Assembly: GCA_945905295.1 (NCBI GenBank)
Contig: CAMDPX010000025.1
Location: forward strand, 1-47,980
Reading direction: 5' to 3'
DNA: 47,980 bases
Source: Planctomyces sp. SH-PL62
Lineage (GTDB): Bacteria > Planctomycetota > Planctomycetia > Planctomycetales > Planctomycetaceae
Made by a program: the position numbers and the translations under genes. The notes beneath the pieces are model-generated. The model did no database searches, had not been told where the DNA came from, and saw only the letters and a list, made by a program, of their open reading frames with translations. Positions 36,325 to 46,638 of this stretch are shown piece by piece. The number at the start of each line of letters is the position of its first letter. Within the stretch, counting starts at the first letter, position 1.

Positions 36325-38394
36325 ATGCGGCGGCGAGATGTTCTCACAATGGGTGGCATGGCGGGGCTGACCGCGAGCCTCCCCGCATGGCTGCGTGCTC
36401 AAGAGCGAGTCGATTCTCAGACGCCCGTCGAGAGCCGGATGTTCGGCAAAGCCAAGTCCGTTTTGATGCTGTTTTTATCCGGTGGTCCTCCTCAGCATGA
36501 GACGTTTGATCCAAAACCGGATGCTCCGGCCGAGATTCGTGGGCCGTTCAATCCGATCAGCACGTCGGTGCCGGGAATTCAGTTCTGCGAGTTACTTCCG
36601 CGCACCGCGCTGCGAGCACATCGGCTGGCAGTCATTCGATCGATGTTCACGAACAACAACATTCACGGCGGCAGCGGCTATTGGGTGCTGACCGGCCGGC
36701 AGCTTCCCAGCGGCGACGGCGAGAACGCTCTGCCGACCGATTGGCCGAACATCGCGTCGATCGTGAAGCTGCTGCGGCCGAGCGAGCGCTTGCCGTCGCT
36801 CTCGGCCGTCACGCTGCCGGAGTTGTTCATCGGCAACGGCGGCAACATCGAGTCGGGCCAGTTCGGCGGCATCCTCGGCCCGCAGTGGAGTCCCGAATTC
36901 ATCGAGTGCAAACCGGCCGACAATGCGAAAAGCTTTCAACTCGGCGGCATGTACTCGCCGCGAGTCTCCGGCGAGCAGATGAAGCAGCGAGTGACATTGC
37001 TCGATGCGCTGGGCCGCAGCTTCGAGGGGGCCCCGCGCAGTGCCACCGTTCAAGTGCATGACAGAATCACGCAGCAAGCGTTCGAGTTGCTCACGTCGGG
37101 CGGCGCGCGGCAAGCGTTCAATCTGCACGAGGAACCGGATTCGGTCCGAGACCGTTACGGACGATACCCGTGGGGGCAAAGCGTGCTGCTCGGCCGACGG
37201 CTGATTGAAGCGGGCGTCCGATTCGTCACCGTCAACTGGCCGCGCATCCCCGGCGACCGAGGTGTCGATAACCCGCTGTGGGACACGCACGCTCGCAACG
37301 CCGATCGCATGGAAGATGTCCTCGCGCCGCAGTTCGATGTCACGTTCGCCGCGCTGTTGGACGACTTGCAGGAGCGCGGCTTGCTCGACGAAACGCTGGT
37401 CGTCGCTGTCGGAGAATTTGGTCGCACTCCGCGCATCAACGCCAACGCCGGCCGCGATCATTGGGGGCCGGTGATGAACGCGGTCCTTGCCGGAGCCGGC
37501 ATCGCGGGGGGCCAAGTCTATGGCAGCAGCGACAAGCAAGGGGGATATCCCGCGACCGATCCGGTCAGCGCCGGCCATCTCGCCGCAACGATCTTTCATC
37601 TCGTCGGCATCAATACGCAGGGCACGTTCCGAGATCGCGTCGGCCGCGAACTGAGCATCACTGACGCTGAGCCGCTCTTCAAATTGCTGGGGGACGAACC
37701 GGCGACGTTGCAACGTATCGCGTCATCCGGCGACGTCATTCGAGTGCCGCCATTCCGCGAAGGCTCATTGAAACATCCCGACTTCTCGACCACAGAGACG
37801 CTGCTTCCTGCCGATGCACCCGCCAGTCCGAAAGGCTGGCGAGCCGCGCCGCTCGTGGATGCGCCGACAACTCTGTTTGGAGCGCAACTGCTTCTGCCAC
37901 ATGCCGCGCTCGGCCTCTGGCCCAATCGCTCGGCCGACACTGCAACGATCCCGGCTCAAGCTCAAGCGATCCTCGCTCAACAAATCCTCGATCCTCAAGC
38001 CGGACACTTCACGGCCAAGGCGATCCTTGCCGGCGACGGTTCGTCGCGAGCCGCCTTCGAACAATTCTTTCTCAAACATTTCCGCTGTCGCCTGACGCTG
38101 TTCCGCTTCAACGAACCCCCGAAGTCGGCTCTGAAACGAACCGAACTCGCGTCGCTCGAGTTTGCTCCGACGTGGCTGGATGCTAAAGCCGCGAATTGGC
38201 AAACCATCACGCTCGAAAAGCAACTCGCCCCCGCTGCGCTGGGCGCGAACTTTTCGTTCGGACTGGGCATCGGCGTCGCGTTGGTCATCGAACGCAAGAC
38301 CGACGGCCCGCTGCCTGTCCCTGCTGATTTCGGCGAAGCCTTCGTGCGAGTCCAACGCATTGACGTGGAATTCCGCGGATGGCAGATCGCTTGA
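36325..38394 (+). CDS. DUF1501 protein with long C-terminal extension (fourth of four)
   Basis: The 689-residue protein opens with a twin-arginine signal (MRRRDVLTMGGMAGLTASLP) and contains the family blocks LSGGPPQHETFDPKP, GGSGYWVLTGRQ, WDTHARNAD, VGEFGRTPRINANAGRDHWGPV. DUF1501 homology ends near residue 450 (HLVGINTQGTFRDRVGRELS). About 225 further residues follow, with no motif I recognise, and include FRCRLTLFRFNEPPKSAL and a C-terminal beta-rich region ending VDVEFRG-like. An in-frame GTG at 36268 extends the frame, but GGAG before the ATG at 36325 and the placement of the signal favour the shorter form. Confidence 0.85.
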   Translation: MRRRDVLTMGGMAGLTASLPAWLRAQERVDSQTPVESRMFGKAKSVLMLFLSGGPPQHETFDPKPDAPAEIRGPFNPISTSVPGIQFCELLPRTALRAHRLAVIRSMFTNNNIHGGSGYWVLTGRQLPSGDGENALPTDWPNIASIVKLLRPSERLPSLSAVTLPELFIGNGGNIESGQFGGILGPQWSPEFIECKPADNAKSFQLGGMYSPRVSGEQMKQRVTLLDALGRSFEGAPRSATVQVHDRITQQAFELLTSGGARQAFNLHEEPDSVRDRYGRYPWGQSVLLGRRLIEAGVRFVTVNWPRIPGDRGVDNPLWDTHARNADRMEDVLAPQFDVTFAALLDDLQERGLLDETLVVAVGEFGRTPRINANAGRDHWGPVMNAVLAGAGIAGGQVYGSSDKQGGYPATDPVSAGHLAATIFHLVGINTQGTFRDRVGRELSITDAEPLFKLLGDEPATLQRIASSGDVIRVPPFREGSLKHPDFSTTETLLPADAPASPKGWRAAPLVDAPTTLFGAQLLLPHAALGLWPNRSADTATIPAQAQAILAQQILDPQAGHFTAKAILAGDGSSRAAFEQFFLKHFRCRLTLFRFNEPPKSALKRTELASLEFAPTWLDAKAANWQTITLEKQLAPAALGANFSFGLGIGVALVIERKTDGPLPVPADFGEAFVRVQRIDVEFRGWQIA

Positions 38395-38585
38395 AGACAT
38401 GTTGGCAACCGCGAGTCTTGGGCGAGAGGGCGTGATGGGTAATCCGTCGCGCAAGTTACGGCAGGGCGCTTCTGGGCAAACGCTCATCGGAGAAGTAGAG
38501 TTGCTGCGGCGAAGATCGATTCCCAGAAAGCGTCCATCTTGGAAAGAACGATCGAGTGCCGTGAAATCTTGGGAGACGAACAGCG

Positions 38586-40850
38586 ATGCAATTAAGTCTC
38601 GTGCGTCACCTCAAACCGTATGGTTTTTTTCGCCGGTTCCCAATCGCCGAGCGTCCGCGTTTTGGTTCTGAGCACTCGCTGCGGTTCGCGGAATTGTTGC
38701 AAGAGTTCGCGGCCCGTCCTTCGGACGTCGAGCAGCGTGCCAAGTTGCTCAGCGAGCGTGCCTACATTGAGGAATTGGCGGGCCGGGGGGAAGCCGCGCA
38801 GCGATCCTTGGCGCAGGCGATCGAACTTGTGTCTGGCCGCGCTCCGGCACTGGCTCACGAGTTTCGATATCAGAGCGCGAAGCTGCGCTACCGGTTGTCG
38901 GACCTCTCCGGAGCACAAGCGGCGCTGGAGAATCTGGTGGCAGTCTCAGAGATTTCTCCACAGTTACGGCGTCGAGCGTATCTGATCCTTGGACGTGTGG
39001 AACTCGATCAAGGCCGATTCACTTCGGCTATCACGGCGCTCAACCATGGACTGTCGGGCGACAATACCAAAACGAACCGCGATTCGGGTAACTTTGACCT
39101 GATCTACGCGCACTTTCATCAGATGGGCCGCGAGCGTGCTCGTGAGATCTTGGCGACCGTTGAAGAGCAGATTGAGTCGGGAGATCGAATCGGCCAGGTG
39201 GCGATCGCCTACTACCGTGGCTGGCTCGAGCAGCGAAATTTTGCCGTGTCGCGGGCGTCTCTGGAATTGGCACGCGACAAGTCCCATGACCTGCCCTCGA
39301 AAGACCCGGCCGCATGCTGCGAGCTGTCGCTGGCGCTGCAGGATTTCCGGTGCGGGCGGCTAAAGGAATGCCTTGCCGGTTGCGATCGTGTCCAAATTCT
39401 GACAGGGCCGGACTCGCGGCCGGACCTGCCGCTGTCGGCACAGTTACTTCGCGGCCGGACATTCATGGTCCAGGGCTACTATGCGGCGGCGATCGAGCAG
39501 TTCAAACGTGCGTGCGAAGTCGCCTCCGTGAAGCGTCTCGAGATCCTCGGAGCCCGGGCATATGAAGGGCTGGCCGATGTCCATGCCCTGATCGGAGAAA
39601 TCCTGCCGGCTCGAGCGGCCATCACCGAAAGCCTGCGACTCCACCGTAAAACCGGATATGCGATCGGGGAGGGGATTGCGCTGTTAACCCTCGCGTCGAT
39701 GGAGCGGCAGTCAGGCGAAGCGGAGCAGGGACTGACGGCTCTGAAGTCCGGGAAGGAAATCGCTCAAAGAATTGAGAACAACGTCGAGCTGGCGAGGGCT
39801 GAAATCGAGTTCGCCGAAGTTTGCCTCTGCAATCACGACTTGCCAGGTGCCGGGACCGCACTGGCTGCGGCGGAGAAACTTTCCGAAGCGTTGGAGAGCA
39901 GTGATCGACTCGCGACAGTGAAAGCTCTCCAGGCGAAGGTGCTCTCTCTTCAGGACCGTCCCACCGAAGCGTTGGCGCGACTCAGCGAGGCAGAGAAGCT
40001 CGTTGCCGAAAATCCCTGCCGTATCTTCCTTGCGGAGATTCTGGCTGTGCGTGCTGAAGTCATCGAAGACGGAGGCGACCGCGAAGGTGCTTCCAGACTG
40101 CTCGCCCAAGCGAGCGAACAGGCTCTGCAAAGTGGTGCCATCGGTCTTGCGGAGGAGTATCGGCGTTCGTCCGAGGAAGTTCGAGAACGCGAATTCGCCC
40201 GCGGGTTGTTGGAACGTTATTTCGACGCCCGCGTGGTGTCCCGATTGCTCGCCCGCCCAGAACGGCGCACCGCAGATAGTCACGATCAAGTGGTGGCGAT
40301 CCTCTTCAGCGATATCCGTGGCTACACAACCCTTTCCGAGAACCTTTCGCCTCACGAAGTCGTGACTTTGCTCAATGAGCATTTCGGAGCGATGTCGGAA
40401 GAGGTCCAGCAGTTCGGCGGTCTGATCGACAAGTTCATCGGCGACGCCATCATGGTTGTGTTCGGCGACCCTGGCTCTCCGCGAGAGGACGATGCGTCGC
40501 GTGCCGTCCAAGCCGCCGTCGCGATGGTACGCCGACGCGAGGATATGAATTGGAAGCGAGCGAGCGCGGGATTGCCCCCCGTGAAAATCGGAGTCGGGAT
40601 TCACATCGGCCCTGTCATCATGGGCCATATCGGTTCCGAGCGACGGCTGTCCTACACCGTGATTGGCGACGCCGTGAATATCGCGTCGCGACTGGAAGCG
40701 GCCACCAAGGAATACAATCAACCGATCCTCGTCAGTGAAGATGTCGCGCGAGCTCCAGGGCAGTTGCTGCCCGTCTCAGAAATCGGTGAGCTCAACTTGA
40801 AGGGCCGGGCCGCCCCCGTGCGAGTGTTTGCTGTGGAATGCTCGCCGTAA
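38586..40850 (+). CDS. Class III adenylate cyclase with TPR-like N-terminal half
   Basis: The 754-residue cytoplasmic-looking protein has about 540 residues of helical repeats of TPR type (many ARAEIEFAEVCL- and GAxxA-like pairs) and a C-terminal class III nucleotide cyclase domain: LFSDIRGYTTLSENLS (metal D576), FIGDAIMVVFG (metal D620), KIGVGIHIGPVIMGHIGS, SYTVIGDAVNIASRLE. The Lys in IDKFIGD favours ATP over GTP. Expected product: cAMP. The repeats probably hold the domain to a regulator. GGGAG lies upstream of the ATG. Confidence 0.88.
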   Translation: MQLSLVRHLKPYGFFRRFPIAERPRFGSEHSLRFAELLQEFAARPSDVEQRAKLLSERAYIEELAGRGEAAQRSLAQAIELVSGRAPALAHEFRYQSAKLRYRLSDLSGAQAALENLVAVSEISPQLRRRAYLILGRVELDQGRFTSAITALNHGLSGDNTKTNRDSGNFDLIYAHFHQMGRERAREILATVEEQIESGDRIGQVAIAYYRGWLEQRNFAVSRASLELARDKSHDLPSKDPAACCELSLALQDFRCGRLKECLAGCDRVQILTGPDSRPDLPLSAQLLRGRTFMVQGYYAAAIEQFKRACEVASVKRLEILGARAYEGLADVHALIGEILPARAAITESLRLHRKTGYAIGEGIALLTLASMERQSGEAEQGLTALKSGKEIAQRIENNVELARAEIEFAEVCLCNHDLPGAGTALAAAEKLSEALESSDRLATVKALQAKVLSLQDRPTEALARLSEAEKLVAENPCRIFLAEILAVRAEVIEDGGDREGASRLLAQASEQALQSGAIGLAEEYRRSSEEVREREFARGLLERYFDARVVSRLLARPERRTADSHDQVVAILFSDIRGYTTLSENLSPHEVVTLLNEHFGAMSEEVQQFGGLIDKFIGDAIMVVFGDPGSPREDDASRAVQAAVAMVRRREDMNWKRASAGLPPVKIGVGIHIGPVIMGHIGSERRLSYTVIGDAVNIASRLEAATKEYNQPILVSEDVARAPGQLLPVSEIGELNLKGRAAPVRVFAVECSP

Positions 40851-40856
40851 TGCCGA

Positions 40857-41795
40857 TCACTCGCCGTTGAGCACGCTCAGGTGCAAGGCCACGCAGTCCG
40901 CCAGTGCGGTGACGTTGTAGCCCCCTTCGAGCAGGCTCACGACTTTGCCGCCGCAATGCTCCTTCGCCACGCCGAGCACCTGCTGACTGAGCGTCGCGAA
41001 GTCTTCGGTCTCCAGGCCCAGCGAACCGATCGGGTCTTGCGTGTGGGCATCGAAGCCGGCGCTGATGAGCACCAACTCTGGCCGACAGCGCTTCGCCGCA
41101 TCATTCAGCATCGTCTCGAACCGTGTGAGATATTCGCGTCGTGCCGTGCCGAACTTCACCGGCAAATTGAAGATCGTTCCCGATCCTTTGCCCTTGCCGG
41201 TTTCGTCGGCGTCTCCGGTGCCGGGATAAAACGGCGAGCGATGTGCTGAGAAGAAATGAATCTCACCGTCCTCGTAGAAGATGTCCTGCGTGCCGTTGCC
41301 GTGATGCACGTCCCAATCCACGATCAACACGCGCCGCAGTCCGTGCGCCTGAGCCTGCCGCGCGGCAATCGCCACGTTGTTAAACAGACAGAATCCCATC
41401 GGACCACCGGCCAGCGCGTGATGTCCCGGCGGCCGGATCAAGCACAACGCTCGGCGATGCTTGGCGTCCGCCGCCAGTACTTGATCGACCGCCGCGCAGG
41501 CCGTGCCCGCCGCTCGCTCGGCCACTTCAAAAGACCGCTTGCTGCAAACGGTGTCCGCCTCGATGCGCCCGCCACCGTCTCGGCAGAAGCGCTCAACACG
41601 AGCGACATGCTCGGCCGAATGGACACGCTGCAATTGCTCACGCGACGCCGCCGCGATCTTGCCGGCCACGCATGACTGATCCAGTTTCAATTCGGTCAGC
41701 TTGGCGGTGATGCTTCGCAGCCGCTCCGCTTTTTCCGGGTGCTGACCACCAGTGTCGTGTTCGAGGAAGAGTGGGTCCGTGAAGAGCAGCGTCAT
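40857..41795 (-). CDS. Histone deacetylase family (class II-like) hydrolase
   Basis: The 312-residue protein has the arginase/deacetylase-fold zinc enzyme motifs [44 protein letters not shown] and LLEGGYN. Bacterial relatives act on acetylpolyamines, acetoin-utilisation targets (AcuC) or acetyl-lysines; the substrate here is unknown. The stop lies 6 bases from the stop of the cyclase gene on the other strand, so the two are convergent. Confidence 0.92.
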   Translation of the reverse strand: MTLLFTDPLFLEHDTGGQHPEKAERLRSITAKLTELKLDQSCVAGKIAAASREQLQRVHSAEHVARVERFCRDGGGRIEADTVCSKRSFEVAERAAGTACAAVDQVLAADAKHRRALCLIRPPGHHALAGGPMGFCLFNNVAIAARQAQAHGLRRVLIVDWDVHHGNGTQDIFYEDGEIHFFSAHRSPFYPGTGDADETGKGKGSGTIFNLPVKFGTARREYLTRFETMLNDAAKRCRPELVLISAGFDAHTQDPIGSLGLETEDFATLSQQVLGVAKEHCGGKVVSLLEGGYNVTALADCVALHLSVLNGE

Positions 41796-41826
41796 GGAAC
41801 GTCTCGTTCAGAAGGTTTAATCCTCG

Positions 41827-41991
41827 GTAGCCTGACTCTCCGAGTCGGGACTTTCACGAACGCATTCCCGACTCGGAGAGGCTGTGAAAGAATTGGTAGC
41901 TGAACTCGCCAGAGTTCAGTTTTCTCGGCGAATTCTGAAGTCTGGCGACTTCAGCTACCAAAAAGGTCACAGCCTCGGAGAGTCAGGCTAC
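41827..41991. repeat. Nested palindromic element
   Basis: The outermost arms, gtagcctgactctccgag at 41827 and its perfect complement ending at 41991, enclose two smaller palindromes: cgagtcggga with tcccgactcg, and ggtagctgaactcgcc with ggcgacttcagctacc. The last arm contains the stop codon (41988-41990) of the lipB-like gene. Confidence 0.88.
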
Positions 41992-42770
41992 GATTTGAAA
42001 TGGCGTTCAGCCATGTCGTCCAGCGGCCCGATGAAGACTCGCCGCTTTGTTCGCTGAAGGCCGGGAGCTTGGGTGTAAAGATGCGTGTGCTCATATCCCA
42101 GTCGTTCGGCGAGATTGCGAATCAGGCTTTCGCGGACCTTGGGGATCGCCGTCAGCCGTTGTCGCGCGGCCTCCAACGACGTCGGCCGCAAACCGCGCGA
42201 GTTGGTGCGTGTCGAACGCAGCAGCGACAGGTCCGGTCGCACGTTGACCGTCAGACCATGCGACGTCACCCACGACCGCACGGCCACCCCTACCGTCGCC
42301 AGTTGGCCGAGCGAGCAGAACACTCCCGGCTCGTCAGGCAACCGATGAGCCGAGACGCGCAGTTCGTGGCAGACGTCGAGCACGGCCTGTTCTAAGCGTC
42401 GACGATACTCGTCCAGTCCGAGACCCAACCGTTGCAGCGGCACAATCACGGAGGCCGACAGTTGTCCGGGGCACTGCATCCAAGCTCGGCCGCCGCGGTT
42501 CAGCCACCGGACGTCGATTCCCAGTGTCTGCAACTCGGCCGGTTCGCGACGCACGTCTGTCCGACTCCCTTCGCGGCCGATCGTCACCACCGGCGGATGT
42601 TCGCAAATGAAGAGCCCGCCCTGTCGGTCGTCGCGTTGGATCACTTCGTCCCGAAACTGTTCTTGCAGACGCAGCGCCGATTCAAAGTCCACCGTCCCGA
42701 GCAGAAAAACCTCCAGGGAATTGGAGGTTCGCTCGGACGACGACCAGCGGGAGGATTCAGAATCAAGCAT
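41988..42770 (-). CDS. LipB (octanoyltransferase) homologue lacking catalytic residues
   Basis: The 260-residue protein aligns with LipB over LFICEHPPVVTIGR, the RGG block and a SHGLTVNV block. However, the consensus TYHGPGQ reads WMQCPGQ, the conserved Lys of GKIAAIG is Gln (GQLATVG), and the PCG segment that carries the nucleophilic Cys reads TNSRGLRPTS. Thus both the thioester Cys and its Lys partner are missing. It may be a regulator, a lipoyl-related transferase with another mechanism, or a decaying paralogue. The reading frame is intact. The stop codon lies in the nested palindrome downstream. Confidence 0.78.
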   Translation of the reverse strand: MLDSESSRWSSSERTSNSLEVFLLGTVDFESALRLQEQFRDEVIQRDDRQGGLFICEHPPVVTIGREGSRTDVRREPAELQTLGIDVRWLNRGGRAWMQCPGQLSASVIVPLQRLGLGLDEYRRRLEQAVLDVCHELRVSAHRLPDEPGVFCSLGQLATVGVAVRSWVTSHGLTVNVRPDLSLLRSTRTNSRGLRPTSLEAARQRLTAIPKVRESLIRNLAERLGYEHTHLYTQAPGLQRTKRRVFIGPLDDMAERHFKS

Positions 42771-42827
42771 GACAATTCACCAAGTCATCTGGTCCGGGGT
42801 CAGGCACCCTGCCTGTGGAACGCGATT

Positions 42828-43697
<870 letters not shown>

Positions 43698-43825
43698 CAA
43701 GTCTTCTTTCAGGCTGGCACGCGGCTCGCGTGCGGGTGGCGGATTGTAAGTGCCAATCGAAAGATGCCTCAACCGCGAATGTCATCCTTGATCCGCCGCA
43801 CCGCACGACGTACTTTGCAATCCAC

Positions 43826-45820
43826 ATGGATGACCTCTCGAAATTGAATGCCGCGCAGCGCGATGCTGTCACAACGCTGTCCGGTCCGCTGCTGGTGCTC
43901 GCTGGGGCCGGCACTGGGAAGACGCGCGTCATCACGGTGCGCATCGCGAACCTGATTCGGCACGGAGTTGATCCGGAACGCATTCTGTCGGTGACGTTCA
44001 CCAACAAGGCCGCGAAGGAAATGTTGGAGCGAGCGCTGGCGCAGCTCGGCGGCAAGCCCAAGCGGAAGCCGTGGATTTCGACGTTTCACAGCTTCTGCGT
44101 CCGCGTGCTGCGACAAGACATCGAAGAACTTGGCTATCCGAAGAACTTCACGATCTACGACCGAGGCGATCAGGAATCGGCCGCTCGCCGAGCGTTGCGC
44201 GACCTGCGCGTCGGCGAGAAGCAGATGCGGCCTGCCGATCTGGTGAATCGAGTCAGCCAATGGAAGTCGCAAGGCGTCCTGGCCACCGACGCCAGCGATC
44301 ACGTCGAGCATGACGGTGATGTCGTCGCGGCGATGGGCTACAAGAAGTATCAGTCGATCCTGAAGTCGTCCGGCTCGGTCGATTTCGACGACTTGTTGCT
44401 GCTGACGAACCGGTTATTTCATGAGCATCCCGACGTGCTCGAAAAGTATCAGCGGCGTTTCGACCATGTGCAGATCGACGAGTATCAGGACACGAACGGC
44501 TCGCAGTTCGATTTGATCGAGGCGCTCGTGCGCGGGCACCGCAATCTGTGCGTGGTCGGTGACGACGACCAGTCGATCTATGGCTGGCGCGGGGCGGACA
44601 TCTCGCACATCCTCAAGTTTCCGCAGGTCTTTCCCGGCACGAAGGTTGTCCGTCTGCAAGAGAATTATCGTTGCACCGAGCAAATCCTCGGTCTCGCCAA
44701 CAGTCTCGTGCGGCACAACCGCAACCGGCACGAGAAGAAACTGTTCGCGTCGCGCAGCGTCGCCGGTTCGGTCCGTTACCGCGAGTACGAGAACGAAGAA
44801 CTCGAAGCCGAAACGGTCGTCCGCGAGATCGAATTCAACCTGCGTCACGAACGAGCCAAGTCCGACGACTACGCCATCCTATTTCGCACGAACGAGCAAC
44901 CGCGCGTCTTCGAGGTGCAGCTTCGCCGATTCAAAGTCCCGTATCTGCTGCTGGGCCAGCGATCCTTCTTCGACAACAAGGAGGTCCGCGATTTGTTGGC
45001 GTATGTGCGAGTGATTTCTCAGCCGCTCGATGAGCAATCGCTGCTGCGAATCATCAACACTCCGGCTCGCAGCATCGGCGATACGGCGGTCGAAAAGATT
45101 CTCGCACGAGCGGTCGCTCGCAAGATTCGCTTCTTCGATGCGGTTCCCAGCCTCCGCGATGAGAAAGAGATCACGTCCAAGTCCGCGACCGCCGTCGAAG
45201 CGTTCGCGACTCTGCTGACCGATTTTCGTCGCCGCTTTGAGGAGGCTCCCAATCGCATGGCAGAGACGTTTCACGAACTGCTCGAAACGATCGACTACGA
45301 CCTGGAAATCCAACGGCAGTACAAAGAGCCGGACCAACAACTCGCTCGGCAAGGAACGATCGAGCAACTGATCGACACGATTAAGGACTACGTCGCCAAC
45401 GCGGACGAACCGTCGCTGAGCGGCTTCCTCGACAACGTCACGCTGTCCGACCGCGACATGGGATCGGACAAGGATGAGCAACTCAAACAGCGCGGCGTCC
45501 GCCTGATGACGATTCACTCGGCCAAGGGACTGGAGTTTCCGCGCGTCTACCTCGTTGGCATGGAAGAGGGTTTGTTACCGCATCGCCGCTCGGTCGATGC
45601 CGAAGGCGAATCGCCGGAGTCGATCGACGAAGAACGCCGCCTGTGCTACGTCGGCGTCACGCGCGCGAAAGATTCGCTGACATTGACCCGCGCGCAGTTC
45701 CGGAAGAAATGGGGCAAGCTGCGCGAAACGATTCCGTCGCGATTCTTGCACGAGATGTTCGATGAACTCCCCGCGCCCGCCGAGACCGATCCAGCGGACG
45801 AGATCGAAGCGGCGGATTAA
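43826..45820 (+). CDS. UvrD/PcrA/Rep-type DNA helicase
   Basis: The 664-residue superfamily 1A helicase has all main motifs: NAAQRDAV (Q), AGAGTGKTRV (I), TFTNKAAKEM (Ia), QIDEYQDTN (II), VGDDDQSIYGWRGA (III), LQENYRCT (IV), MTIHSAKGLEF (V) and VTRAKDSLTL (VI). It unwinds DNA in repair or replication restart. UvrD and PcrA cannot be told apart by motif. The ATG at 43826 (MDDLSKLNAAQ) fits the family start; more upstream in-frame codons are unlikely. Confidence 0.93.
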   Translation: MDDLSKLNAAQRDAVTTLSGPLLVLAGAGTGKTRVITVRIANLIRHGVDPERILSVTFTNKAAKEMLERALAQLGGKPKRKPWISTFHSFCVRVLRQDIEELGYPKNFTIYDRGDQESAARRALRDLRVGEKQMRPADLVNRVSQWKSQGVLATDASDHVEHDGDVVAAMGYKKYQSILKSSGSVDFDDLLLLTNRLFHEHPDVLEKYQRRFDHVQIDEYQDTNGSQFDLIEALVRGHRNLCVVGDDDQSIYGWRGADISHILKFPQVFPGTKVVRLQENYRCTEQILGLANSLVRHNRNRHEKKLFASRSVAGSVRYREYENEELEAETVVREIEFNLRHERAKSDDYAILFRTNEQPRVFEVQLRRFKVPYLLLGQRSFFDNKEVRDLLAYVRVISQPLDEQSLLRIINTPARSIGDTAVEKILARAVARKIRFFDAVPSLRDEKEITSKSATAVEAFATLLTDFRRRFEEAPNRMAETFHELLETIDYDLEIQRQYKEPDQQLARQGTIEQLIDTIKDYVANADEPSLSGFLDNVTLSDRDMGSDKDEQLKQRGVRLMTIHSAKGLEFPRVYLVGMEEGLLPHRRSVDAEGESPESIDEERRLCYVGVTRAKDSLTLTRAQFRKKWGKLRETIPSRFLHEMFDELPAPAETDPADEIEAAD

Positions 45821-45831
45821 CGGAGAAGGCA

Positions 45832-45914
45832 AAGAGCCCGACGAATCGAAGGAGACGACGAATCCTGACAACTACCGACATTCGTCGTCTCCTTCGATTC
45901 GCCGGGCTCCTTTT
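45832..45914. repeat. Long hairpin, possible terminator
   Basis: A 32-base arm (aagagcccgacgaatcgaag and on) pairs almost perfectly with the arm ending cgccgggctcctttt. It lies 11 bases after the helicase stop. The right end runs into TTTT, so it could terminate helicase transcription, although the stem is far longer than usual and fits the palindromic-element class of this genome. Confidence 0.85.
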
Positions 45915-46052
45915 CAATTCCCTTCGACGTCGGCGCAGTTCATGCCAATGATGGCAAGCCTAAGATTGAGGAGGCTTCGCACATGAGCTTGTCGGCTCAT
46001 TAGCAAGTCGTCATCGTTCGCCCGCTCAATTCCAGATCAGGATGTCACGCGC

Positions 46053-46538
46053 ATGTCACACGGATTTCTAGGCTATTCCTCGACCTTCATGCTCGACTTC
46101 GTGGTGACGGCGCTGGTCCTGATCGTGCCGGCTCTGCTGGCAAGTGTGTACCTGGTGAAGGTCCGGCGGAATTACGTCGCGCATCGAAATCTGCAACTGG
46201 TGTTGGCCAGCGTGCTGCTGGTGGCGGTCGTTGCGTTCGAGGTGGATATTCGCATTCACGGCGGCTGGCGAGCGATTGTCGGAACACGCACGCCCGCGTT
46301 GTCGGTCGAGCAACTCGCTGCCGTCAAACAGATTTTGTCCGTGCATCTCGTCTTCGCGATCTCAACGCCGCTGCTGTGGGGGACGACGATTGCGCTGGCG
46401 CTGAAACGGATGACGAAACCACCGGCTCCGTGCGAACACAGCCGGCTGCACAAGACCCTCGGCTGGCTGTCGGTGATCGACCTCGTGCTGACGTCGGCGA
46501 CCGGGTTGCTTTTCTACTACCGAGCGTTCATCGCCTAA
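46053..46538 (+). CDS. DUF420 family membrane protein
   Basis: The 161-residue protein has four to five hydrophobic segments. The spacing of conserved His residues (YVAHRNLQL, IRIHGGWR, SVHLVFAI, HSRLHKTLGW) and the ending TGLLFYYRAF match DUF420, a family often found near cytochrome oxidase assembly genes and suspected of haem or copper handling. No such genes are in this window. Confidence 0.75.
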   Translation: MSHGFLGYSSTFMLDFVVTALVLIVPALLASVYLVKVRRNYVAHRNLQLVLASVLLVAVVAFEVDIRIHGGWRAIVGTRTPALSVEQLAAVKQILSVHLVFAISTPLLWGTTIALALKRMTKPPAPCEHSRLHKTLGWLSVIDLVLTSATGLLFYYRAFIA

Positions 46539-46545
46539 AGGACTT

Positions 46546-46628
46546 GGCGAGCGGGGCGGCGTCAGCCCCCCGGTTGAGTTGTCGTGATCATCGCTGAACA
46601 CCGGGGGGCTGACGCCGCCCCGCTCGCC
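46546..46628. repeat. Palindromic intergenic element, family A, complete copy
   Basis: The arms are identical in sequence to the copy at 32526-32613 and are perfectly complementary, while the loop differs. It lies between convergent DUF420 and zinc-ribbon protein genes. Confidence 0.95.
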
Positions 46629-46638
46629 TGGATATTGG

